Assembly: GCA_023138975.1 (NCBI GenBank)
Contig: JAGLON010000050.1
Location: forward strand, 1 to 41,411
Reading direction: 5' to 3'
DNA from: Candidatus Zixiibacteriota bacterium
Lineage (GTDB): Bacteria; Zixibacteria; MSB-5A5; GN15; JAAZOE01
DNA: 41,411 nucleotides
Positions 25,001 through 32,766 of this stretch are shown here, piece after piece. Numbering within the stretch: position 1 is the stretch's first letter; every line of letters begins with the position of its first letter. Under the pieces are notes generated by a model. It was not told where the DNA came from. It worked only from the letters and a program-made list of their open reading frames with translations, and made no database searches. The position numbers were made by a program, and so were the translations under genes.

Positions 25001-25210
25001 ATGACATCACGAAAAATAATTAAGCGCTCAATGAGAAGGGCGCTTGCAAAAACCGGTTTAAAGCAAAAGTGGATCGCCGAGCAGCTAAATACAACAGAGG
25101 TTCAGCTGTCCAGATGGGTGAATTCAGATCACTTAAGCACTGAGATAATTGAGCGAATCGCAAAGAAATTCAGCATGACTGTTGTTGAATTTATAAAACT
25201 TGGCGAATAA
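25001..25210 (+). CDS. Small HTH regulator (Cro-like)
   Basis: 69 residues from ATG 25001 (AGAGA upstream). A helix-turn-helix of the XRE/Cro kind: GLKQKWIAEQLNTTEVQLSR, WVNSDHLSTEIIERIAKKF. First gene of the rightward operon, next to both early promoters, so likely an autoregulator. It is the only repressor-size candidate in the genome, but lacks any dimerisation or cleavage domain of CI type. Confidence 0.78.
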   Translation: MTSRKIIKRSMRRALAKTGLKQKWIAEQLNTTEVQLSRWVNSDHLSTEIIERIAKKFSMTVVEFIKLGE

Positions 25211-25212
25211 TC

Positions 25213-26001
25213 ATGGCCAGGATAAGAACGGTGAAGCCTGATTTTTGGAAAGATGAAGAGCTATCTTCAATAACTCCAGAGGCCGCACTTCTTGCTATCG
25301 GCTTATTAAATCACTCAGATGATGAGGGTTACTTTAAGGCAAACCCGAAACTTATAGAGGCAGAGATATTCCCGCTCCGTGAGCTATCAGTGAGTATTCA
25401 CGAATTAATCAAAGAGCTGTCAGCCATCGATTATATACGGCTATTTAAGGCTGAAGATGGCAAACAGTACGGCCTGGTTACAAATTTCACTGCTCATCAG
25501 AAAATAAACAGGCCAACACCTTCTAAAATCAATGAGTTAGAGCTTGTTGCTGATAACTCACTGAGTAATCACGGAGAGCTCACCACCGGAAAGGAAAGGA
25601 AAGGAAAGGAAGAGGAAGGGAAAGGAAAGGAGCAACAAGTTGCCGAGTGTGTTCGCAGAGTGTTTGATTATTGGCTATCAGTAATGAAAAAAGGCTCAAA
25701 CACAAAACTAACTGATTCTAGGAAAAAATGCATTAAGGCAAGATTGAAAGAAGGATATGAGTTTGATTTTATAAAGCAGGCGATAGATGGCTGCGCAAGT
25801 TCACCTCACCATATGGGGAAGAATAGTGATGGCACCGTTTATGATGACCTGACATTGATTTGTAGAACCGGTGATAAGTTAGAATATTTTGCCAAAAATA
25901 TAAGAGCCGGAAAAAAACAAGATGATCAGGCGCTCGAAGATTGGCTGAACGGAGCCGAGCAAGGTAATGACATTATTGAGGGGGAAGTGGTAAATGATTG
26001 A
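25213..26001 (+). CDS. Phage replication initiator / replisome organiser
   Basis: 262 residues. The N-terminal winged-helix part is familiar (MARIRTVKPDFWKDEELSSI, LLAIGLLNHSDDEGYFKANP, FPLRELSVS) from phage replication proteins. A lysine/glutamate linker at about residues 126-140 is encoded by a pure purine repeat (25588-25632). The C-terminal part (FDYWLSVMKK, KCIKARLKEGYEFD, AIDGCASSPHHMGKNSDG) resembles primosome-type domains. Followed by a helicase-loader candidate, as in O/P gene pairs. Confidence 0.78.
   Translation: MARIRTVKPDFWKDEELSSITPEAALLAIGLLNHSDDEGYFKANPKLIEAEIFPLRELSVSIHELIKELSAIDYIRLFKAEDGKQYGLVTNFTAHQKINRPTPSKINELELVADNSLSNHGELTTGKERKGKEEEGKGKEQQVAECVRRVFDYWLSVMKKGSNTKLTDSRKKCIKARLKEGYEFDFIKQAIDGCASSPHHMGKNSDGTVYDDLTLICRTGDKLEYFAKNIRAGKKQDDQALEDWLNGAEQGNDIIEGEVVND
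25588..25632 (+). repeat. 45-base polypurine GGAAA tandem repeat
   Basis: Bases 25588-25632 contain only A and G on the plus strand, mostly the GGAAA unit in tandem with a short break (GAGGAAGGG). It lies in the linker of the replication initiator gene. Could be an origin element, as origins can lie within initiator genes, or merely a codon repeat. Confidence 0.75.
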
Positions 26002-26653
26002 TTCGGAAAAGCAAGAATTCCTGCAAGCAATGAGATCCACTGGCGACTTGTACGGCAAAGAGATCCCGAATGAGAGGGTGGCGATCTATTGGGAGGCTTT
26101 GAAATACCGAGAGCTGGCAGACGTTAAGGCGGCGATAAACCGCCATATTCAAGATCCAAACCGAGGCCGGTTCTTTCCGCTCCCTGCTGATGTGGCTGCC
26201 CAACTACCAAAGGCCGGAGATGCGTGGCTTACCGGCGACGAGGCTTGGGCCCTATGCCCAAAGGATGAGCAATCATCTGCGGCGACGTGTGACGAAATAA
26301 TGAATGCGCTGCAAGTAGCCAATGAATTGATATGGTCAGGCGACCTAATAGCAGCCAGGCGAGCATTTATCGACAATTACAACAGACAGGTCGATGAAGC
26401 GAAGCTTGAAGGCAGAGCGCCAAAATGGTGGGCCTCTCTTGGATTCGATGAGCATTCGCGCCATAAGGCTGAAACAAAAGTGATTGAATTGAATAATCTT
26501 GCCCTGCCGATGGATAAGCGAAAAGAACTACCTGCACCGCAAAATCAAAGCTATGTGAGCCTAGATCACATCGCAAGTAAGGCGGCAAAGAAGTCAAGCG
26601 ATCCAGAAAAGGCGCTGAAGTGTTTGGCAGAAATGAAAAAGAAACTTAAATAA
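25994..26653 (+). CDS. Helicase-loader type replication protein
   Basis: 219 residues, overlapping the initiator by eight bases. The N-terminal helical region (YGKEIPNERVAIYWEALKYR, ADVKAAINRHIQDPNRGRFF) has the fold-pattern of G39P-like loaders and related phage proteins; the rest (WWASLGFDEHSRHKAET) is conserved in similar phage genes. Probably brings host helicase to the origin. Confidence 0.65.
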   Translation: MIDSEKQEFLQAMRSTGDLYGKEIPNERVAIYWEALKYRELADVKAAINRHIQDPNRGRFFPLPADVAAQLPKAGDAWLTGDEAWALCPKDEQSSAATCDEIMNALQVANELIWSGDLIAARRAFIDNYNRQVDEAKLEGRAPKWWASLGFDEHSRHKAETKVIELNNLALPMDKRKELPAPQNQSYVSLDHIASKAAKKSSDPEKALKCLAEMKKKLK

Positions 26654-26669
26654 CCGATGGAGAATAGAG

Positions 26670-26855
26670 ATGGACACTGATAGCTTTGTATATAAACAGA
26701 TTTACAATGGATGCCTGGATGCAAAGGTGAAGGATGGTATTGCGGCAAATTATGCGTCAAGAGGGCTTCAACGATACAACAAGGGGCAGTATGACGGAAA
26801 GGTGACAAGGCTGATCGCTGATTCCGTGAAAGAAGCGAAAAAATTAAGTAAATGA
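26670..26855 (+). CDS. Small hypothetical protein
   Basis: 61 residues, basic, with DGIAANYASRGLQRYNKGQY as the most distinct part. Good Shine-Dalgarno (GGAG). Overlaps the next gene by four bases. Unknown function. Confidence 0.6.
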   Translation: MDTDSFVYKQIYNGCLDAKVKDGIAANYASRGLQRYNKGQYDGKVTRLIADSVKEAKKLSK

Positions 26856-27040
26856 GCGGCTGCAACAAAACACCATACGACTCAAAGGCCGCAGCAGCCC
26901 AGGATGCCAAATGCATCAGGGTTCAGAACGGAAAGCACAGCAATCGGATGAAAGAGAACAAGAAATCATTCGGGAAGCTGTACCCATACCAGTGCCGATA
27001 TTGTAGAAATTGGCATTTGACCTCGCAGAAACAAAAATAG
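26852..27040 (+). CDS. Small zinc-finger-like protein
   Basis: 62 residues with CRYCRNWHLTSQK near the end, a C-x2-C...H pattern that can bind zinc. This YPYQCRYCRNWHL pattern is common to small phage replication-region proteins. Function unknown. Confidence 0.62.
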   Translation: MSGCNKTPYDSKAAAAQDAKCIRVQNGKHSNRMKENKKSFGKLYPYQCRYCRNWHLTSQKQK

Positions 27041-27053
27041 GATGGAGAGTGAA

Positions 27054-27344
27054 ATGATAAAAACGCCAGCAAGCAGAAGTTCAGACCCTCATACCTCCCA
27101 CGAGGCAGAGGAGTTTATTAATAAAACCGGCATCAGGGAGAGCCAGCAGATGGAGGTTTTAGCTTGGCTCAAGCTTCTACCAGGACATACAAGCAGGGAG
27201 CTTGCTATGATTTCAGGTATTGATAGATATATTGTAGCGCGCAGACTGCCGGAACTTGCACCAATGCATGCTGAGAAGGGTGAGGCGCGCAAGTGTAATG
27301 ATTCAGGCCGCCAGGCGATCACTTGGTATCCGGTCGGTGACTAA
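27054..27344 (+). CDS. Winged-helix-like small protein
   Basis: 96 residues; ATG 27054 has GGAG at the right distance and is preferred over 27042. SDPHTSHEAEEFI and VLAWLKLLPGHTSRELAMIS, GIDRYIVARRLPEL suggest a winged helix of the kind found in phage early genes. DNA-binding is likely, target unknown. Confidence 0.66.
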   Translation: MIKTPASRSSDPHTSHEAEEFINKTGIRESQQMEVLAWLKLLPGHTSRELAMISGIDRYIVARRLPELAPMHAEKGEARKCNDSGRQAITWYPVGD

Positions 27345-27516
27345 ATCGGCCGGACAGATTCAGGCCGATATCACAAAAGCAGAATCTGATGGTGAGATAA
27401 AGAACATCATCAATGCTTCACCGGCTGAATTAAGGCAACAATTAATCAATCATGCTGTGACTGTTCGTGGCATGAGGCAAAAAGCAGAAATGGAGAAAAA
27501 ACGAAATGGCAAATGA
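27337..27516 (+). CDS. Small hypothetical protein
   Basis: 59 residues from GTG 27337, overlapping the previous stop (GTGACTAA). The frame is open further upstream, with an in-frame ATG at 27298, so the start is uncertain. Helical, basic end. Overlaps the MazG gene by 11 bases. Confidence 0.55.
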   Translation: MTKSAGQIQADITKAESDGEIKNIINASPAELRQQLINHAVTVRGMRQKAEMEKKRNGK

Positions 27517-27805
27517 ATATGATGTAATTGAATGGGCTGATGATCTTGGGATCTTTGATACAGCAACACCAAAGGATCAATTCTTGAAGGTGACAGAGGA
27601 GCTCGGGGAGGTTGCCGAGTGCATAGCCAAGGGAAAGCCTCTGGAAGATCTTGAATTGGAGCTTGGAGATCTTCAGGTAACAATCATCCTTCTAGCCCAC
27701 CTATGTGGAACAACCGCCAGCAAGAGTTTGGATATGGCATACAATAAGATCCGCAATAGAACAGGGCGAGTCGTGAATGGCGTATTCATAAAGGATGGCG
27801 ATTGA
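27506..27805 (+). CDS. MazG-like nucleotide pyrophosphohydrolase
   Basis: 99 residues. Metal-binding signature EELGEVAECIAKGKPLEDLE and ELGDLQ, i.e. EExxE...ExxD in all-alpha NTP-PPase style. Hydrolyses (d)NTPs or alarmone-like nucleotides; phage versions may alter host nucleotide state. Single-domain and shorter than cellular MazG. Confidence 0.82.
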   Translation: MANEYDVIEWADDLGIFDTATPKDQFLKVTEELGEVAECIAKGKPLEDLELELGDLQVTIILLAHLCGTTASKSLDMAYNKIRNRTGRVVNGVFIKDGD

Positions 27806-27806
27806 T

Positions 27807-27989
27807 ATGGCTGACGAAGCGGACAAGGGTAATGAGATTATGGCCGAGGATTTGGAGCGGAGAATAGCTGCAGCGCGCGGAGACATTCCGCCAGGTATAG
27901 AAGGTGATTGCGAGCTATGTGGCGAATGGTTTGGCCGGCTTATTGGTGGCGCATGTGCTCCATGTCGAGATAAATACGGGCTTGGCTGA
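27807..27989 (+). CDS. DksA/TraR-type C4 zinc-finger protein
   Basis: 60 residues from ATG 27807 (a 27795 start lacks spacing). MADEADKGNEI at the N-terminus and C-ELC-GEWF...C-APC in the second half match the TraR/DksA family. These bind RNA polymerase's secondary channel and change promoter choice. Shares its last base with the next start. Confidence 0.8.
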   Translation: MADEADKGNEIMAEDLERRIAAARGDIPPGIEGDCELCGEWFGRLIGGACAPCRDKYGLG

Positions 27990-28459
27990 TGGATATCAGG
28001 TTATCCAAAACAGTTGAAGGGTTCCTAATTCCTGTAGATGACGAATCTCAGGAATTCGTCCTAAATCTGAAGGCCGGCCAAGTTATCCATGCCGATTTCA
28101 AAAAGGAGCGCAATTACAAATTCCACCGCAAATGGTGGGCCCTGGTGAAATATGCGTTCGATCACTGGGATGTTGTTGAGTTTCAGACGCCAAAATGGGA
28201 GGGCCTCACGCCTGAAAAGTCGCTGGATAGATTCAGAAAGGATTTGACCATACTGGCTGGTTACTATGAAGCAACCCATAGGCTCAATGGCGAGGTGAGG
28301 ATCGAAGCTAAATCGATCTCATTCGGCAAAATGAACGCAGAGGAGTTTGAGGAGCTATACAGCAACACAATCGATGTGGTGTTGAAGCATGTATTAAAGA
28401 ATTACGATAAGGATGAGCTTGAGCGCGTTGTTGAGCAGGTTCTTGGATTTGCCGGCTAA
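27989..28459 (+). CDS. DUF1367 protein
   Basis: 156 residues. KERNYKFHRKWWALVKYAFD near 35-55 and ISFGKMNAEEFEELYSNTID are typical of DUF1367, a family in lambda nin-like regions. Function not established. Coupled to both neighbours by one-base overlap. Confidence 0.82.
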   Translation: MDIRLSKTVEGFLIPVDDESQEFVLNLKAGQVIHADFKKERNYKFHRKWWALVKYAFDHWDVVEFQTPKWEGLTPEKSLDRFRKDLTILAGYYEATHRLNGEVRIEAKSISFGKMNAEEFEELYSNTIDVVLKHVLKNYDKDELERVVEQVLGFAG

Positions 28460-28668
28460 TGGCGGCATGCGTGATGTGCGGAAAGAATCAGGCAACGTGG
28501 TTTGCTGTATGTTCTGATAAGAGGTGTAGAGATCCTTTTGGATGGTTTGCATTTAGTGGAAAAACTGCGGGTTATGTAAGGGGATACCCTGAGCATAAGT
28601 CGCTTAACGCAATATTTATTTTGAGGTGTTATTTGAGATGGCAGATCAGCAAACAACGGAAACGCTAA
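28459..28668 (+). CDS. Small Cys-containing hypothetical protein
   Basis: 69 residues beginning in a TAATG overlap. CVMCGKN and CSDKRC in the N-terminal half could bind zinc; the C-terminal tail runs 31 bases into the next gene. No family recognised. Confidence 0.5.
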   Translation: MAACVMCGKNQATWFAVCSDKRCRDPFGWFAFSGKTAGYVRGYPEHKSLNAIFILRCYLRWQISKQRKR

Positions 28669-28874
28669 GGTCGATATTATTCGAAACAATCGAAAAGGTG
28701 CAAAACAGATCGATTGATTACCAGGAGGCGAAAGCCATTGGAGACTTGGCTGATAGAATTATAAAGACGGCAGATCTTGAGCTAAAGCATGCCGCAACTG
28801 TGTCGAAGCTTGATAAAGAAGGTCAGGGTATAACGCCTGGTAAATTGCTTCTCACTCAGAAGGTTGATGATTAA
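28638..28874 (+). CDS. Small helical hypothetical protein
   Basis: 78 residues from ATG 28638 after GAGGTG. Helical, charged (LFETIEKVQNRSIDYQEAKA, IGDLADRIIKTADLELKHA), resembling small phage proteins next to packaging or nin genes. Function unknown. Confidence 0.62.
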   Translation: MADQQTTETLRSILFETIEKVQNRSIDYQEAKAIGDLADRIIKTADLELKHAATVSKLDKEGQGITPGKLLLTQKVDD

Positions 28875-29092
28875 TGCATTACGAAGAAAAAATAATTGAT
28901 GAGGTTCTGTGTTATCGAGAAGATCCGAAAGCGCTCTTCACAAAATGCACAGATATTTCATTAACAAATGGAATTATGCAGGCAAGGGCAAACTTCAATG
29001 CATTGAGCGCGGAGATCAAAAGGCTCAGAGGGAAAAGCATGATGACTGATAATGCGATGCAGGAAAGATTGATTAATGAGACTTGGAGATAA
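28874..29092 (+). CDS. Small hypothetical protein
   Basis: 72 residues, one-base overlap with the previous stop. Helical, ends with charged segment. Nothing recognised. Confidence 0.6.
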   Translation: MHYEEKIIDEVLCYREDPKALFTKCTDISLTNGIMQARANFNALSAEIKRLRGKSMMTDNAMQERLINETWR

Positions 29093-29095
29093 TAA

Positions 29096-29341
29096 ATGTT
29101 AGACGGAAAAGAATTGAAACTATGGGCTAAGAGCTGGATAGACGCAAACGTCCATGATGGCGAGGATAGAGCTGGCTGCCATGCAGATAGCGCATGCTTT
29201 AGTCCGGATGACCTGCAAGAGTTAATCGATGACCTTGTGGGCGATATTGTTGTGAAGGTCGAAGCCAAAAACCTAGATCTCTGCCGGCAAATAGTCGAGC
29301 TAGAAAAGCGGCTTAAACAATTTAACATCGTGGAGCAGTGA
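29096..29341 (+). CDS. Small hypothetical protein with C-terminal coil
   Basis: 81 residues, acidic, ending in a short coil (LCRQIVELEKRLKQFN). Begins four bases after the preceding gene. Function unknown. Confidence 0.6.
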   Translation: MLDGKELKLWAKSWIDANVHDGEDRAGCHADSACFSPDDLQELIDDLVGDIVVKVEAKNLDLCRQIVELEKRLKQFNIVEQ

Positions 29342-29342
29342 T

Positions 29343-29453
29343 GTGAGCCAGCGAGACAAAAAAGAAGCCGATGTAGTTCTTGGCGTATTCCTGGGATTTG
29401 TGGCCGGACTATTGACGGCTATTGTTGCGCTTTGGATTAAGGGTTGTGCCTAG
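29343..29453 (+). CDS. 36-residue single-TM peptide
   Basis: GTG 29343 to TAG 29451-29453. Hydrophilic start (SQRDKKEADVV) then one membrane span (LGVFLGFVAGLLTAIVALWI). Starts two bases after the previous stop and its end overlaps the NinG start. Coupling and clear topology support it as real; function unknown. Confidence 0.6.
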   Translation: MSQRDKKEADVVLGVFLGFVAGLLTAIVALWIKGCA

Positions 29454-29994
29454 CAAGCCAGTCAAGAAAAAGAAGTGCCGTATTTGTAAGGCGGAATTCA
29501 CCCCCTTTCAATCTACGGCTGTAGTTTGCTCGGTAAAATGTGCAATCTCCCTGGCAGAGAGTAAGCGGACAAAGGAATTCAGGCGAGAAACTAAGCTGCT
29601 AAAGGAGAAGATCAAGACCAAGGCGGCATGGGCGAAGGAAGCTCAAGCGGCATTTAACCGATTTATCCGCCTGAGAGATTATGCCGAGCCATGCATTAGC
29701 TGTGGAAGGTATCACCAAGGCCAATACCACGCCGGACACTACAAGAGCGTAGGAGCGACGCCAGAGCTCAGATTCGATGAGGCCAACTGCCATAAGCAAT
29801 GCGCCCCATGTAATAACCACCTATCAGGGAACATAGCAAATTACAGGCCAAGATTAGTGGATAAGGTTGGACAGGCAGAAGTTGATAGAATCGAGGGATT
29901 CCAAAAACTAAATAGATACACCATTGATGATCTCAAAGAAATCAAGGCTACCTACAACAAGAAAGCCAGAGAATTGGAGAAGCAAAATGAGTAA
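29446..29994 (+). CDS. ninG: NinG/Rap recombination endonuclease
   Basis: 182 residues from GTG 29446. N-terminal CRICKAEF...CSVKC zinc ribbon, then helical linker, FIRLRDYAEPCISCGRYH, GQYHAGHYKSVGATPELRFD, NCHKQCAPCNNHLSGN. This is the NinG (Rap) family, which resolves branched recombination intermediates in lambdoid phages. It would complete the RecT/exonuclease route. Confidence 0.9.
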   Translation: MPSKPVKKKKCRICKAEFTPFQSTAVVCSVKCAISLAESKRTKEFRRETKLLKEKIKTKAAWAKEAQAAFNRFIRLRDYAEPCISCGRYHQGQYHAGHYKSVGATPELRFDEANCHKQCAPCNNHLSGNIANYRPRLVDKVGQAEVDRIEGFQKLNRYTIDDLKEIKATYNKKARELEKQNE

Positions 29995-30211
29995 GAAAGC
30001 AATAATACTGATAAATGATCGGCTGACATTCCTTGGGAGACAGCTGCTACGAATTAATCAAGAGGCAAAGTGCCTGGAAGACCAAAAGGAGAGGTCTAGC
30101 CATCTATGTTGGTGCTGCGAGAATACCGGAGACACCACCGACCTGGTCGAATGTGAGATCAAGAATAAGAACTATCCGCATATCTGCGAAAAGATGGAGA
30201 ATAATCCTTGA
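29987..30211 (+). CDS. Small Cys-rich protein
   Basis: 74 residues from ATG 29987 (ATGAGTAA overlap with ninG). LCWCCENTG...VECEIKN and HIC at the end can form a zinc knuckle. A helical basic N-terminus. Ends where the next promoter begins. Unknown function. Confidence 0.6.
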   Translation: MSKKAIILINDRLTFLGRQLLRINQEAKCLEDQKERSSHLCWCCENTGDTTDLVECEIKNKNYPHICEKMENNP

Positions 30212-30236
30212 CGCATGTGTGTATGGTGTGTATATT
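30208..30236 (+). promoter_or_regulatory. Internal rightward promoter
   Basis: -35 TTGACG (30208-30213), 17 bases, -10 TATATT (30231-30236). Identical hexamers and spacing to the early promoter at 24945. Expected start near 30243, in front of the gene at 30271. It would give the accessory genes extra or separately timed transcription. Confidence 0.72.
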
Positions 30237-30270
30237 AGAGCCATAGACAAACGGAACAGGAATTAAGAAG

Positions 30271-30465
30271 ATGGCTAAATACAAAAACTCAACACTAAGA
30301 ACCGTATCACTTGAAGGCGGAACAGATAGCGATATGGCTATCGAGAAGTGGAATTCAATGAATTGGATGGAGAGATTTGAAATTAGCCAGAAAGTTCACG
30401 ATTTTAAATCAACAGTTATCAAGCAGAGAGCTTGCATCAATTACGTTGCTGAGTTCATTCTGTGA
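30271..30465 (+). CDS. Small hypothetical protein
   Basis: 64 residues, first gene behind the internal promoter. Contains MNWMERFEISQKVHDF. No family recognised. Overlaps the next GTG. Confidence 0.6.
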   Translation: MAKYKNSTLRTVSLEGGTDSDMAIEKWNSMNWMERFEISQKVHDFKSTVIKQRACINYVAEFIL

Positions 30466-30626
30466 AGCAGGAGAGGGTTGAGAGCTTAATGGTTTTCGTT
30501 AATAGGAAGCTGTCAGAAAAAGGCGTGGCGGATGGAGATCATGAGGCGGCAATAGCGGCGCTTGACGGCTGCGTCCTCTCTGGGCAGCTAATTACAGCAT
30601 ACAAGATCAAAAGCGGGATTAAGTAA
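30462..30626 (+). CDS. Small hypothetical protein
   Basis: 54 residues from GTG 30462 (alternative ATG 30489) to TAA 30624-30626, which shares its last base with the next ATG. Helical, e.g. DHEAAIAALDGCVLSGQL. Overlap with both neighbours supports a gene. Confidence 0.52.
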   Translation: MKQERVESLMVFVNRKLSEKGVADGDHEAAIAALDGCVLSGQLITAYKIKSGIK

Positions 30627-30781
30627 TGGCAAAAGCAAGTCAAAAAAGAGATATCCAAAAGCGCACCAATATTATGATTGATGATGAGCGCAAAAAGTAC
30701 GCCAAGAAAATAAGCGGCGAAGGCAATCTAAGCGCAGGAATCAGGATGGCGCTTGACTCTCACAAGAAGGCGAAATCATGA
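30626..30781 (+). CDS. Ribbon-helix-helix-like DNA-binding protein
   Basis: 51 residues: KRTNIMIDDERKKYAKKISG then GNLSAGIRMALD, the strand-helix-helix pattern of CopG/Arc repressors. Starts in a TAATG overlap. May be a small regulator of the internal promoter or another site; unproven. Confidence 0.68.
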   Translation: MAKASQKRDIQKRTNIMIDDERKKYAKKISGEGNLSAGIRMALDSHKKAKS

Positions 30782-30957
30782 GCGACTACGAAGGCATGCC
30801 AATGATAACCACCGAGGCCCTGGAAGAAGTGAAATACAGGATCAAGTCTGCAATCGATGGTATAGCCGGTCAAATGTGTACCTCCACCAAATTCGAGAGC
30901 GGCGAGAAACATGGGCTGCAACAGGCGCTGGATATTATTGAGGAAGGTGAGTCATGA
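30778..30957 (+). CDS. Small hypothetical protein
   Basis: 59 residues from ATG 30778 (ATGA overlap) to TGA 30955-30957. Helical, acidic end ([12 protein letters not shown]). Overlaps the next gene by four bases. Confidence 0.58.
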   Translation: MSDYEGMPMITTEALEEVKYRIKSAIDGIAGQMCTSTKFESGEKHGLQQALDIIEEGES

Positions 30958-31358
30958 AGGTATCAGAACTAACAGCAGGCCCAATCCTAAATAATCTCAC
31001 GGCTATAGCGCAGGAGTGGGTTGAGCACGATTATTCTCAAAGATGGACTCCTTGTAGTATCTGGGTAAATGAGAAAGGTATTTACCCATATCCACAGGGA
31101 TACCAACCATCAGACAACAGCCCTGCACAAGCGTTTGAGTTGATAGAGAAGTTTAAGATTTATATTGACTGGCTGATTGGTGGAGATGTGCGCGCTCAAT
31201 CTTTATTGAAGCTGGGCACGAATTCAGCTAAAGGCTCAACTCCAGCCGAAGCTATCTGCAAAGCCGTAATTTGTGCTACACTTGGTGATGAATTAGATGA
31301 AGGAGATCCAAGATGGGCGCATTTATTGACATCACAGGAAAAAGATTCGGCAGGCTAG
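30954..31358 (+). CDS. DUF2591-like phage protein with altered C-terminus
   Basis: 134 residues. The visible family features are [20 protein letters not shown] and [16 protein letters not shown]. After that, the family normally ends soon; here the frame runs on for about 20 residues into the endonuclease gene, overlapping it by 46 bases. The tail is likely acquired when the endonuclease moved in. Confidence 0.7.
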   Translation: MKVSELTAGPILNNLTAIAQEWVEHDYSQRWTPCSIWVNEKGIYPYPQGYQPSDNSPAQAFELIEKFKIYIDWLIGGDVRAQSLLKLGTNSAKGSTPAEAICKAVICATLGDELDEGDPRWAHLLTSQEKDSAG

Positions 31359-31927
31359 TGGCGATAAAGCGTGCCGGCTCTATCAACAAAAAAGCAAGGT
31401 GGGAATGTCGGTGCGGCTGTGGGAACACAATCTATGTGGATAGCACAAGACTCAAGAACGGTAATACGAAGTCGTGCGGCTGTATCGCAACCGAGACACT
31501 GCTTGACAGGCTGACTACTCACGGCATGAGCGGAACCAAAGAATATAATACGTGGCTGAATTTGAGAAGGCGCTGCACAGAAGAAGATAATGTGCAGTAC
31601 AAGAACTATGGCGGCAGAGGTATAAAGGTTTGCGGCAGATGGATGAATTCGTTTGAGAATTTCTATTCAGATATGGGCGACAAGCCGGAAGGATTAACGA
31701 TAGAAAGAATTGATAACGACGGGAATTACGAGCCAGATAATTGTAAGTGGGCGACAAGGACAGAGCAGGCAAATAACTCTAGGCCGCCAACATATAGCCC
31801 AAAACCATGCCAAGAGTGCGGAGAGATTCATGTAAGAAGAAAGTTTTGCTCAAATAGATGTTGCTGGACATTCCATAATAGAAAGGCGTCAAATCGCCTG
31901 CACAGCCCACACACCACATCAAAATAA
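31313..31927 (+). CDS. Free-standing HNH-type homing endonuclease with zinc-binding N-terminus
   Basis: 204 residues. N-terminal domain [42 protein letters not shown] (zinc ligands); central nuclease [54 protein letters not shown]; a C-terminal Cys cluster ([19 protein letters not shown]). Own GGAG ahead of ATG inside the preceding gene. Different lineage from the two AP2 copies. Confidence 0.85.
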   Translation: MGAFIDITGKRFGRLVAIKRAGSINKKARWECRCGCGNTIYVDSTRLKNGNTKSCGCIATETLLDRLTTHGMSGTKEYNTWLNLRRRCTEEDNVQYKNYGGRGIKVCGRWMNSFENFYSDMGDKPEGLTIERIDNDGNYEPDNCKWATRTEQANNSRPPTYSPKPCQECGEIHVRRKFCSNRCCWTFHNRKASNRLHSPHTTSK

Positions 31928-31941
31928 TATAGGAGAGAGTG

Positions 31942-32222
31942 ATGAGTAGAGAGATCCAATTAAACACGAATTAAAAACCGATCAGTTGACGTTTTTACAC
32001 AGTTTCGCCGGCACAAAGCCTTGGGAAATTAGATTGAACGACAAAGATTTTAGAGTGGGGGATATTCTACTTTTAAGGGAAACAGTATATTCAGGCCAAG
32101 AAATGAAAGACGGCAAGCCTCTTGAATACACTGGAAGAGAGTTAATGCGAAGGATTGACTACATCCTTGATGGATACGGCTTAAATGAAAATTTGGTTGT
32201 TATGACGGTATCTAAATTCTAA
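31942..32222 (+). pseudogene. DUF3850 (ASCH-like RNA-binding) gene, apparently frameshifted near its start
   Basis: AGGAGAG and ATG 31942 open a frame that stops after ten codons (TAA 31972). In the -1 frame from about 31965 the sequence reads HELKTDQLTFLHS, then GTKPWEIRLNDKDFRVGDIL, YTGRELMRRIDYILDGYG: a good DUF3850 core including the usual HELKT start. So the conserved part is joined to its start only by a one-base shift. The intact frame alone can begin only at TTG 31986, losing HELKT. A broken gene, a sequencing slip, or ribosomal shifting are the options. Confidence 0.62.
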
Positions 32223-32248
32223 ATAAGACAAGAATAGAGGGTAAGACG

Positions 32249-32434
32249 ATGAATTCTAGCGATTTGAAATGCAGAAAATGCGGAGATACGCTTTTTGAGG
32301 CTTCAAGCCACGGAGCATATTTAAAGAGGGTTAGCCCGAAAGGAGAGGCGTTTGAGGGTGAGTGCTCTCCGTCATGCGATATGAATCACGGCAACCAAGA
32401 TGATGCGCTAATTAATGCGCTTGAAGATGATTGA
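32249..32434 (+). CDS. Small zinc-ribbon-like protein
   Basis: 61 residues. CRKCGDTLFEASSHG at 8-22 and CSPSC near 39-43 give a Cys4 pattern. Leader GAGGGTAAGACG is nearly the same as that of the next gene. Function unknown. Confidence 0.62.
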   Translation: MNSSDLKCRKCGDTLFEASSHGAYLKRVSPKGEAFEGECSPSCDMNHGNQDDALINALEDD

Positions 32435-32445
32435 GGGGTAAGACG

Positions 32446-32766
32446 ATGATAGACCACGATAAGAACAAGCGGATAATTGAGGCTGCTACTGATGGGCCTT
32501 GGAGTCAGCATATTACTTATGTACAGGACAGCACCGGAGAGCTTAGTGTTGCAGATACATTTGATGGACTAAATGATGCCAGCTACATCGCCCACTTCAA
32601 CCCCAAATATCTACGAGAGTACGAGGCGAGGATGGTTGAGCTTGAGAAGGTGTTGCACGAAATTGTCTATATGTATGACGGTATGCCTGATGGGGCTGAG
32701 TTAGAGCCGTTAATGACTCGGGCAGAGGATCTACTGGCGCAGGAGGTATTAAGCAATGGGAAATAA
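32446..32766 (+). CDS. Ead/Ea22-like protein
   Basis: 106 residues from ATG 32446 (GAGGGG upstream). EAATDGPWSQ, DASYIAHFNPKYLREYEARM, VELEKVLHEIVYMYD match the Ea22 family of lambdoid accessory genes. Overlaps the following endonuclease by 11 bases. Confidence 0.72.
   Translation: MIDHDKNKRIIEAATDGPWSQHITYVQDSTGELSVADTFDGLNDASYIAHFNPKYLREYEARMVELEKVLHEIVYMYDGMPDGAELEPLMTRAEDLLAQEVLSNGK

Noticed and set aside
30753..30941. 62-residue frame between accessory genes
   Set aside because: Starts at a non-ATG codon and overlaps two frames that are coupled by TAATG and ATGA junctions.
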